A stretch of 64,000 nucleotides of DNA from an uncultured Pelagibacteraceae bacterium (GTDB lineage Bacteria > Pseudomonadota > Alphaproteobacteria > Pelagibacterales > Pelagibacteraceae). Below, one piece after another: positions 57,584-64,000 of the stretch; position 1 is the first letter of the stretch; every line of letters begins with the position of its first letter. The translations under genes and the position numbers were made by a program. The DNA is taken from the NCBI GenBank assembly GCA_902603475.1, contig CACKUZ010000001.1, forward strand, positions 18,726-82,725, in the 5' to 3' direction. The notes beneath the pieces are model-generated. The model saw only the letters and a program-made list of their open reading frames with translations. It was not told the origin of the DNA and ran no database searches.

Positions 57584-58570
57584 ATTTAAAATATCTTTAG
57601 CAACATTTTGAAAATTTGATCGGTAAAGTAAAGTATGGTTAGTAAAATGATAGGTCCAATTACGAAAAAGTTGATCTTCACTATTGTCTATAATATCAAT
57701 TAGAACTTTATCATACATGTTAGTTAAATGTGATGATGCCCCATGACATGTTACAACAATTTTTGATTTTGAAATTAAATATTCTAAATTAAAAATATTA
57801 ATTTTATCAACTAAAAATATTGAAAAATTTTGATTTTTATATTGATAAATATTTGTACTTACTTTGTGGTATTTTGACTTTAAATCTAATATTAAATGGT
57901 TCTCTTTTAAGCCAGTAGATAATATCAAGTGACATTTACTTTTGATTAAAAATTTTTCTAAAAAAGATTGTAAATTACCTATATTTGGTTGAATATTTTG
58001 ATATGTTTTAATGTAATGATCGTGAATCCATTTCTCGTCAAAATGAAATAAATTAAAATTATTAACTTCGTTAACAATACTTAAAATTTTCTGATCAGGA
58101 TTAATGTTTATATTTCTATACTTTGCCAATGTTATATTTAATTTAATTTTAAGATATGATGAAATTAATTTCAATTCGTTTATTTTATTTGTATTTCTAG
58201 GAGAATAAAAAATTTTATTAAAAAAAATATTTAAATATTTTTTATAGTTTTTCTTATTTGTTAATAAAATTTTATCATTACTTTTTAACAGTATGGAACT
58301 GATAATTGATTTATTTTTACCATCTAAGACGATAGTTTTATCATATCTTGACCTAATTATATTTAGGTAAAATTTTAAACGTTTAAAAAAATTAGACGGT
58401 ATTATAATTGCTTCATCAACAATGTCTGAGTTTTTAATGTAATTATAATTTTTGTTAGAACATATTACAGTGATATGGTTAGACTTATTATTTTTCTTTA
58501 TATTATTAATTAATATAGAAGACAAAAGAAAGTCGCCTATCCTGTCATATCTAAATATAATTATTTTCAT
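57575..58570 (-). CDS. Glycosyltransferase family 9 (heptosyltransferase-like)
   Basis: A 331-residue protein starting MKIIIFRYDRIGDFLLSSIL, the GT9 signature. The C-terminal part has HLILSTGLKENHLILDLKSK near residue 214 and ISKSKIVVTCHGASSHLTNMYD near residue 267, which fits the donor-binding end of ADP-heptose LPS transferases. It is very Lys/Asn/Ile-rich. Acceptor and sugar unknown, LPS core or O-antigen likely. Its start overlaps the end of the AEC transporter by one base. Confidence 0.85.
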   Translation of the reverse strand: MKIIIFRYDRIGDFLLSSILINNIKKNNKSNHITVICSNKNYNYIKNSDIVDEAIIIPSNFFKRLKFYLNIIRSRYDKTIVLDGKNKSIISSILLKSNDKILLTNKKNYKKYLNIFFNKIFYSPRNTNKINELKLISSYLKIKLNITLAKYRNININPDQKILSIVNEVNNFNLFHFDEKWIHDHYIKTYQNIQPNIGNLQSFLEKFLIKSKCHLILSTGLKENHLILDLKSKYHKVSTNIYQYKNQNFSIFLVDKINIFNLEYLISKSKIVVTCHGASSHLTNMYDKVLIDIIDNSEDQLFRNWTYHFTNHTLLYRSNFQNVAKDILNLI

Positions 58571-59469
58571 TAACTAAAATATTTTAATGCAAAGTATACA
58601 GTTATTGGAACTGTTACCAAAGACATGATAGTAGAAACAACAATTGTACTTGAAATATTGTCTACTATTTCTTTAGGTGAATACATAGAAGCAATCAAAT
58701 AACAAAGTATAGCACTTGGCATTGATGACTGTATTAATAGAACGCCTGCAGCAAAACCTGATAGATTAAAAAATGAAATTAGAGAAAAACCAATTAATGG
58801 TCCAATTATAACTCTTCCAGTAGATGTAATTAAAGCATCTTTAAAAGAGAATACTTTCATTTGAGTTAGAGAGACACCTAGAGACATTAAAATCATCACT
58901 ATCATGCCATAAGCAAGCAGCATCACAGTATTCAAAACAAATTGTGGCAATGGAATTTCTTGGTATAAAAATAATATAGTACCAATTATTGCATAAAATG
59001 AGGGACTTTTTACTATTACATTTAAATCAAATTGTCTTTTTGCTAAAAAAATATTTAAAGTAAAATGAAGAAGTACAACCAATGATGATATAGCTGCAGC
59101 AATGCCCATTCCTAATTTACCATATGCAAATAAGCATATTGGAATACCCATATTGCCTGTATTAGGTAAAAAAAATGTGGGCAATTCTCTTAAGTAATCT
59201 TTTTTCATTAAAATTAAAAAAGCTAGACCAACAATTAAAAAGGAGAATAAAAGAATTAATGCATATAAAAAATACTCAGAGAACATTGAAAAAGTTACAC
59301 CACTCGCTGATATAGAGAATATTACTATAGAGGGTGTTCCAAAATTAGCAGAATAAGTGGTTATAAATGATGTATCAAAATTTGGATTTTTTTTTCCTAA
59401 AAAATATCCAATACCAACTATAAAAAAAACTGGAAAAAGAACTTCAAATAATTTTATATAAAGTTCCAT
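58570..59469 (-). CDS. AEC-family (auxin efflux carrier-like) transporter
   Basis: A 299-residue inner-membrane protein with eight to ten hydrophobic segments. The N-terminal FPVFFIVGIGYFLGKKNP and PNTGNMGIPICLFAYGKLG near residue 102 are typical, and LLIQSSMPSAILCYLIASMY lies near residue 245. Bacterial members carry organic acids or related solutes. It overlaps hom by one base and the GT9 gene by one base, forming the minus-strand run hom-AEC-GT9. Confidence 0.85.
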   Translation of the reverse strand: MELYIKLFEVLFPVFFIVGIGYFLGKKNPNFDTSFITTYSANFGTPSIVIFSISASGVTFSMFSEYFLYALILLFSFLIVGLAFLILMKKDYLRELPTFFLPNTGNMGIPICLFAYGKLGMGIAAAISSLVVLLHFTLNIFLAKRQFDLNVIVKSPSFYAIIGTILFLYQEIPLPQFVLNTVMLLAYGMIVMILMSLGVSLTQMKVFSFKDALITSTGRVIIGPLIGFSLISFFNLSGFAAGVLLIQSSMPSAILCYLIASMYSPKEIVDNISSTIVVSTIMSLVTVPITVYFALKYFS

Positions 59470-60758
59470 TAAAATAATCGAATAAGAACAGGATTTTTAA
59501 TAATATTTTTATTTGATTTAAATGACTTAACGCATCTTTGTGCGTCTAACTCATTTGCATTATGTGTTATAAGAACAATCGAAGCTGTCTTACTTTTATG
59601 ATCAGGTATTTGTATTAATCTCTGAATTGAAATTTTATATTTTGCAAGAATCTTTGTTATTGAAGATAGAACCCCTGGTTTATCTTTAACTTCTAATCTT
59701 ACATACAAAGAATTTGATGAATTATCTTTATTAAATACTTTAGGTTTTAATCTTTTATTTTTGGATATACCAAAGGGATATTTTATATTTCCTCTCAGTA
59801 TAGATAATAGGTCAGACATCAATGCAGATGATGTTGGTCCTGGTCCAGCCCCAGCTCCTTGTAATACAGACTCTCCAATAGGTGTACCATTTAATATCAC
59901 TGCATTCATTACACCATCTACATTTCCTATGTAAGAATCTTTTTTAACTAAACATGGATGAACTCTCTCAAAAATACTATTATTTATAATATCAGTAATA
60001 CCTAATAATTTTATTCTAAAATCTAACTGATCAGCAATTTTAATATCTCTATACTCAATGTTTTCAATACCTTCCATTAAACATTCAGATTTTGAAATTT
60101 TCTTATTGAAAGCTAGTGATGTCAAAATCTTTATTTTAGCTAACGCATCATAACCGTTAAGATCTAATTTTGGATTACCAGGTTCAGCGTAACCTAGTTT
60201 TTGTGCCATCTTCAAAACATTTTTGAAACTATCTTTGGTTCTCTCCATTTCTGACATAATATAGTTGCAAGTACCGTTAAGAATGCCATAAACTTTTGTG
60301 ATTTTGTTTGTTGCCAAACCTTCTTTAATTGTTCTTACAATTGGAATGCCACCTGCAACAGATGCTTCAAATTCTAAATTAACTTTATTTTTCTCTGCTA
60401 ATTCTCCCAGTTTATCACCATGTTTGGAAATTAACGCTTTATTTGGAGTAATTACATGAATTTTATTTTTTAGAGCTGTTTCAACAATTTTTTTTGATAT
60501 ACCATCTGATAAACCTATAGCTTCGATTACTATATCTAGGTTTTTAATCTTCAAAATATCTAGAGGATTTGAAAAAAAAACTTTTTTATTTATTTTAAAT
60601 TTTCTTTTCTTATTTTTATTTTTAGCTGATATAGCTATAACTTTAATCCTCTTTCCAGTTTTAGTTTCAATGTCTTTTTTTTTTGTATTTAACTCATTTA
60701 AAAGATATGAACCAATTTGACCAAGTCCAATAACAGCAATATTTATATTTTTATTCAT
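59469..60758 (-). CDS. hom: Homoserine dehydrogenase
   Basis: Reduces aspartate semialdehyde to homoserine, branch point to threonine and methionine. The N-terminal NAD(P) motif AVIGLGQIGSYLLNEL is followed by ASVAGGIPIVRTIKEGL near residue 135, GILNGTCNYIMSEME near residue 160 and the catalytic GYAEPGNPKLDLNGYDALAK region near residue 190. A C-terminal ACT domain (about 350-429) with VKDKPGVLSSITKIL probably binds threonine. The 429-residue length is typical. It marks the return to core genes. Confidence 0.95.
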   Translation of the reverse strand: MNKNINIAVIGLGQIGSYLLNELNTKKKDIETKTGKRIKVIAISAKNKNKKRKFKINKKVFFSNPLDILKIKNLDIVIEAIGLSDGISKKIVETALKNKIHVITPNKALISKHGDKLGELAEKNKVNLEFEASVAGGIPIVRTIKEGLATNKITKVYGILNGTCNYIMSEMERTKDSFKNVLKMAQKLGYAEPGNPKLDLNGYDALAKIKILTSLAFNKKISKSECLMEGIENIEYRDIKIADQLDFRIKLLGITDIINNSIFERVHPCLVKKDSYIGNVDGVMNAVILNGTPIGESVLQGAGAGPGPTSSALMSDLLSILRGNIKYPFGISKNKRLKPKVFNKDNSSNSLYVRLEVKDKPGVLSSITKILAKYKISIQRLIQIPDHKSKTASIVLITHNANELDAQRCVKSFKSNKNIIKNPVLIRLF

Positions 60759-60762
60759 TAAA

Positions 60763-60969
60763 TTAATCTAATTTTGGAAAGTCGCTAATATTACCATATT
60801 TAATAACATTTTTTTTAAATTCTTCAAAAGATGTTTCATTTTCGAAATTTAATTTTGAGATATCGCTGTTAGTGCTTTCCTCCTCAATATTCCACATAGA
60901 AACGGGATGATTGAGTGAACAATGTGATAATGATAATATTAATAAAATTATAAAAGTATATTTAGACAT
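60763..60969 (-). CDS. Small predicted lipoprotein
   Basis: A 68-residue protein with a type II signal peptide: positive start MSKY, hydrophobic core TFIILLILSL, and lipobox LSHC with Cys17. The mature part of about 50 residues is acidic and polar (SMWNIEEESTNSDISKLN). No known family recognised. It overlaps the end of argC by 8 bases and lies five bases before hom, inside an amino-acid biosynthesis run. In alphaproteobacteria a lipoprotein-sized gene here is not standard, so its role is open. Confidence 0.7.
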   Translation of the reverse strand: MSKYTFIILLILSLSHCSLNHPVSMWNIEEESTNSDISKLNFENETSFEEFKKNVIKYGNISDFPKLD

Positions 60970-61987
60970 TTAAACCTTCACTCTGATTAAAATCGTAATA
61001 ATTATTCATATTTTGTACAGCTTGTCCTCCACCACCTTTAATCAAATTATCAATTACAGACAATATTATTATTTTATCTTTATATTTGCTTTTACATACA
61101 GAAATTAAGCAATTATTAGTATTGATCACATCGTTTGTGCTCAAGAATGTATTTATTTTACTAATTTTAATAAATTTTTGATTCTTATATTGGACATTAA
61201 GAACTTTAATAATTTTGTTAATGTTAATACCCTTTTTTAAATCAATATAAATTGTACTTAAAATACCTCTAAACATTGGTGTAAGATGAGGTGTAAAATG
61301 AAATTTATTTTTTTTTCCAGTTTTGTGATCAAGCTCTTGTTGAATTTCTGAATTATGTCTATGATTTGCTAATCCATATGCACTTAAAGACTCATATAAA
61401 TTTTTATCCTTATATTTTTTATGCACTCCTCTACCTGCTCCAGAATAACCAGATTTTGAGTCAATAATAATTGTTTGATTATTAATTAGGTTTTTTTTTA
61501 TTAAAGGGATTAATGGAATTAATACAGATGTAGGATAGCATCCAGGACAAGATACAATTTGAAATTTTTTAATTAATTGACCACTAATTTCGGGTATAGA
61601 GTAAATACTTTTTTTAATTTGATTTAATGCTTTGTGTTTAATTTTATACCATTTTTCATAATCTTTTTTATTATTAAGTCTAAAATCAGCTGCTAAATCT
61701 ATTAGTAAATTTTTTTTATTTAAAAGTTTTGAAATAGATTGTGCCTCACCATTTGGCAATGCTGTAAATATTATATCCACATTTGATAGATATTCTTTTT
61801 TAAATTTTGATATTTTTGGTAATTTATATTTTTTTAATTCTTTTTCGTAAGAATCTATTTTTTTTCCAACAGAAGTACTTCCACACAAATATTTAATATT
61901 TATTTTTTTATGTGTGCAAAGAAGTTTAGTTAGTTGTAATCCTATATAACCAGTTGCACCACATATTAGAACATTTTTCTTGCCCAT
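60962..61987 (-). CDS. argC: N-acetyl-gamma-glutamyl-phosphate reductase
   Basis: Third step of arginine synthesis. The NADP-binding motif LICGATGYIGLQLTKLL opens the protein. The catalytic Cys is in IVSCPGCYPTSVLIPLIPL near residue 152. DSKSGYSGAGRGVHKK is near residue 180 and HFTPHLTPMFRGILSTI near residue 229. The 341-residue length is typical. It follows rpsI on the minus strand after a 33-base gap. Confidence 0.94.
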   Translation of the reverse strand: MGKKNVLICGATGYIGLQLTKLLCTHKKINIKYLCGSTSVGKKIDSYEKELKKYKLPKISKFKKEYLSNVDIIFTALPNGEAQSISKLLNKKNLLIDLAADFRLNNKKDYEKWYKIKHKALNQIKKSIYSIPEISGQLIKKFQIVSCPGCYPTSVLIPLIPLIKKNLINNQTIIIDSKSGYSGAGRGVHKKYKDKNLYESLSAYGLANHRHNSEIQQELDHKTGKKNKFHFTPHLTPMFRGILSTIYIDLKKGININKIIKVLNVQYKNQKFIKISKINTFLSTNDVINTNNCLISVCKSKYKDKIIILSVIDNLIKGGGGQAVQNMNNYYDFNQSEGLNV

Positions 61988-62020
61988 AATTTAATATAAC
62001 AGTTGAAATTTAAAAAGAAA

Positions 62021-62452
62021 TTATCTTTTAGAAAACTGGTAGCTTTTTCTTGCTTTCGCTCTACCTGGTTTTTTTCTCTCTACAGATCTTGAATCTCTTG
62101 TTGTGAGTTTTTCTTTACGCAAAGTTGATTTTAAAGATTCATCAAATTTTAATAATGCTCTTGATATCCCATGAACCAAGGCACCAGCTTGACCTGTTTG
62201 ACCTCCACCTACGACTTTGGATCTAACATCATAATCTGTTGGTTGGTTAATGATTTCAAATGGTCTCAAAATTTGCATTACATGATTAGCCCTTGGAAAA
62301 TAATCATTTAACAATTTTCCATTCACATAAAATTTGCCAGAACCCTTTTTCAGCCAAACCTTAGCAATTGATTTTTTTCTTCTTCCTGTTGCGTATTTAC
62401 TATCTTTAAAGTCTAAATTTATTTTAGGTGAAGATGTTTGAGAAGTTTCCAT
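62021..62452 (-). CDS. rpsI: 30S ribosomal protein S9
   Basis: A 143-residue protein with KYATGRRKKSIAKVWLKKGS near residue 19, GGGQTGQAGALVHGISRAL near residue 85, and the C-terminal RAKARKSYQFSKR tail that reaches the P-site tRNA. A short N-terminal extension of about 15 residues precedes the conserved core. It lies one base after rplM, the universal rplM-rpsI pair. Confidence 0.96.
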   Translation of the reverse strand: METSQTSSPKINLDFKDSKYATGRRKKSIAKVWLKKGSGKFYVNGKLLNDYFPRANHVMQILRPFEIINQPTDYDVRSKVVGGGQTGQAGALVHGISRALLKFDESLKSTLRKEKLTTRDSRSVERKKPGRAKARKSYQFSKR

Positions 62453-62453
62453 G

Positions 62454-62912
62454 TTAATTTCTTACAATATTTTTTTTATTAAGTTTACCGATTTCAATTA
62501 TTTTTGGATTTTGAGCAGTGTGAGGGTGATCCTCTCCTGAAAAAATTTTTAATTTTGTTAATTGTTTTTTCCCTAGTGCACCTGAGGGCAACATTCTTTT
62601 AACAGCTAACTTTAATACTTCACCTGGTTTTTTTTCACTCAACTTTTCAGGTGTTATTTCTTTAATACCTCCAGGATATCCAGTATGTCTATAATATTTT
62701 TTATTTAGAAATTTATTTCCTGTAAATTTAATTTGGTCTACATTTTTGATTACAACAAAATCTCCGTGATCCATGTGAGGAGTATATGTTGTTTTATTCT
62801 TCCCTCTTATAATTTTCGATACAACTGTTGCTAGTCTTCCAACAACTGCACCTTTTGCATCTATTTCAAACCACTCGCTATTTATCTCATCTTTTTTAAC
62901 AAACTTTGTCAT
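62454..62912 (-). CDS. rplM: 50S ribosomal protein L13
   Basis: The ATG at 62912 gives 152 residues starting MTKFVKKDEINSEWFEIDA, in register with other L13 proteins. An in-frame start at 62951 would add 13 hydrophobic residues and would overlap a good promoter, so it was not used. Conserved parts are GRLATVVSKIIRGKNKTTYTP near residue 28 and LKLAVKRMLPSGALGKKQL near residue 105. First gene of the rplM-rpsI pair. Confidence 0.95.
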   Translation of the reverse strand: MTKFVKKDEINSEWFEIDAKGAVVGRLATVVSKIIRGKNKTTYTPHMDHGDFVVIKNVDQIKFTGNKFLNKKYYRHTGYPGGIKEITPEKLSEKKPGEVLKLAVKRMLPSGALGKKQLTKLKIFSGEDHPHTAQNPKIIEIGKLNKKNIVRN

Positions 62913-62922
62913 GATTGCGGGA

Positions 62923-62951
62923 TTAATACTTATAATTACATATATTGTCAA
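62923..62951 (-). promoter_or_regulatory. Sigma70-type promoter of rplM-rpsI
   Basis: On the minus strand a perfect -35 TTGACA (62951-62946) is followed after 17 bases by TATTAA (62928-62923). Transcription would start near 62916, leaving only a few bases before the rplM ATG at 62912. This is one of the few places where both promoter boxes are convincing, and it implies a nearly leaderless mRNA. Confidence 0.6.
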
Positions 62952-63060
62952 ATTATTATATTTTTACTTGGACTGAATGGTTGATTGAATTATGAGCATT
63001 TATTAGTAATAATAACGTTGATAAAAACGAATTCACTAAATTATAAATTAAAGGAGACTA
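62952..63060 (+). promoter_or_regulatory. metY leader with strong ribosome-binding site
   Basis: A long leader for this genome. A weak promoter pair TTGGAC (62968-62973) and TATGAG (62991-62996), 17 bases apart, could drive metY. A small hairpin CGTT-GATAAA-AACG lies near 63016-63029 and AAAGGAG at 63050-63056 is a good Shine-Dalgarno sequence. SAR11 methionine genes are known to carry SAM riboswitches, but I could not assemble the required pairing here. Confidence 0.35.
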
Positions 63061-64000
63061 ATGAGTGATAAAAAAAAAGAATTAAAACCAAATACGTATA
63101 AATTTGATACCCTTAGTTTACATGCTGGATATCAACCTCACAAAAATGCTGGCTCAAGACAAGTACCAATATATCAAACCACATCATACCTTTTTGATGA
63201 TGTAGATCACGCAGCTGCTCTATTTAATTTAGAAAGAGGTGGACATATTTATAGTAGAATTTCAAACCCAACTGTTGGCGTATTAGAAGAAAGAGTTGCT
63301 TCACTTGAGGGTGGTACAGCAGCATTAGCTACATCTTCGGGAATGAGCGCAATATTCTTGACAGTAATGACATTATGTGAAGCAGGTGACCATTTAGTTG
63401 TATCATCTCAACTTTATGGAGGCACTGTAAACTTATTTAGATTAACTTTACCTAAATTTGGAATTAAATGTACGTTTGTTAAACCGAGAGATACTGAAGG
63501 ATTTAAAAAAGCAATTCAAAAAAATACCAAAGGTATTTTTGGGGAACTTGTTGGAAATCCAGGTAACGAAATAATGAACATGCCTGAAATTGCTAAAATA
63601 GCTCATGATGCTGGAATTCCATTGATGGTTGATGCAACTTATCAAACTCCTTATTTATGTAAACCTTTTGAACATGGTGCTGATATAGTAATTCATTCAC
63701 TAACTAAGTGGATGGCAGGACATGGATCTTCAATGGCAGGAATATTAGTTGAAGGTGGAAAATTTGACTGGATGCAAAATGATAAATTTCCAACAATGAC
63801 AAAACCTTATGAAGGATATCATGGATTATCTTTCGCTGAAGAATTTGGCCCCACAGCTTTTACAATGAAAGCTAGAGCTGAGGGCATGAGAGACTTTGGT
63901 CCTTGTTTAAGTCCGCAAAATGCATGGAATGTTTTACAAGGCATAGAAACTTTGTCAGTAAGAATGAAAAAACATTGTACTAATGCAGAAGAAATGGTTA
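63061..64000 (+). CDS. metY: O-acetylhomoserine sulfhydrylase (Cys/Met metabolism PLP enzyme), 5' part
   Basis: The gene runs off the window; 313 of about 430 residues are visible. It makes homocysteine from O-acetylhomoserine and sulfide. Family features: LHAGYQPHKNAGSRQVPIYQ (residues 20-39), GHIYSRISNPTVGVLEERVA (61-80), VDATYQTPYL with Asp191, and the PLP-binding Lys216 in HSLTKWMAGHG. The insert DFGPCLSPQNAWNVLQGIETL near residue 290 fits the OAH sulfhydrylase subgroup. The ATG has a good ribosome-binding site. It is divergent from rplM. Confidence 0.92.
   Translation, partial: MSDKKKELKPNTYKFDTLSLHAGYQPHKNAGSRQVPIYQTTSYLFDDVDHAAALFNLERGGHIYSRISNPTVGVLEERVASLEGGTAALATSSGMSAIFLTVMTLCEAGDHLVVSSQLYGGTVNLFRLTLPKFGIKCTFVKPRDTEGFKKAIQKNTKGIFGELVGNPGNEIMNMPEIAKIAHDAGIPLMVDATYQTPYLCKPFEHGADIVIHSLTKWMAGHGSSMAGILVEGGKFDWMQNDKFPTMTKPYEGYHGLSFAEEFGPTAFTMKARAEGMRDFGPCLSPQNAWNVLQGIETLSVRMKKHCTNAEEMV

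Noticed and set aside
62454-62951. Longer rplM from an upstream start at 62951
   Set aside because: The 13 extra residues are not L13-like and their codons would lie in the promoter; the ATG at 62912 matches the family start.
62952-63060. SAM-II or SAM-V riboswitch upstream of metY
   Set aside because: Such switches are known before SAR11 methionine genes and a GATAAA...CTAAA string is present, but I could not find the P1 hairpin plus pseudoknot pairing to the ribosome-binding site. A covariance-model search would decide.
1-64000. CRISPR arrays, insertion sequences, rRNA genes
   Set aside because: No regularly spaced repeat-spacer array, transposase or rRNA sequence was seen on either strand.

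Overview
The window is a gene-dense, very A+T-rich bacterial chromosome segment. Protein sequences, Lys/Asn/Ile-rich codon use, near-zero intergenic space and gene order all point to a streamlined marine alphaproteobacterium of the SAR11 clade (Pelagibacter-like). Lineage markers include rplO-secY-adk-rpsM-rpsK-rpoA-rplQ, gatCAB, a pyrB-linked pseudo-dihydroorotase, glyA-nrdR-ribD-ribE-ribBA-ribH-nusB-thiL-hppA, and heterotetrameric sarcosine oxidase. The taxonomic call is an inference from protein character, not from a marker-gene search.

Layout. 1-5.4 kb: end of the ribosomal spc/alpha super-operon, running into an RluA-type pseudouridine synthase. 5.4-20 kb: short alternating blocks of housekeeping genes (lipB, mgtE, panC, galU-ugd, ridA-topA-plsY-pyrC'-pyrB, ruvX, gatCAB). 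20-28 kb: an O-methyltransferase, trhO, a MATE exporter and a convergent soxBDAG operon that demethylates sarcosine and feeds glycine and one-carbon units. A tRNA-Ser(GCU) follows at 28.1 kb. 28.4-38 kb: slt, then dapA-smpB-folK-rel-pyrE-pdxJ-acpS-lepB-rnc-recO, almost entirely overlapping; era is missing from its common place between rnc and recO. 38-48.5 kb: hemB, an Asp/Asn-hydroxylase-like gene, rpiB, and the riboflavin/nusB/thiL cluster ending in a proton-pumping pyrophosphatase.

48.5-59.5 kb is an accessory island between conserved genes (hppA and hom). It holds several glycosyltransferases, a GIY-YIG nuclease, a polysaccharide deacetylase, two methyltransferase-like genes, an EamA transporter, a minimal alkyl-DNA alkyltransferase, a DUF2938-like membrane protein with a tiny two-helix neighbour, a tyrosine recombinase coupled to an FkbM methyltransferase, and an AEC transporter. 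The most striking object is a G+C-rich, roughly 190-nt predicted structured RNA on the minus strand (about 54905-55095). It has three GNRA-capped hairpins, a pseudoknot and a strong terminator that ends seven bases upstream of the alkyltransferase start codon. It did not match any common housekeeping RNA that I could recall.

59.5-64 kb returns to core metabolism: hom, argC, rpsI-rplM, and a truncated metY-type O-acetylhomoserine sulfhydrylase running off the end. Functionally the window combines translation and envelope housekeeping, B-vitamin steps (panC, pdxJ, rib genes, thiL), one-carbon/methionine metabolism (sox, glyA, metY), and a variable surface-glycan island.
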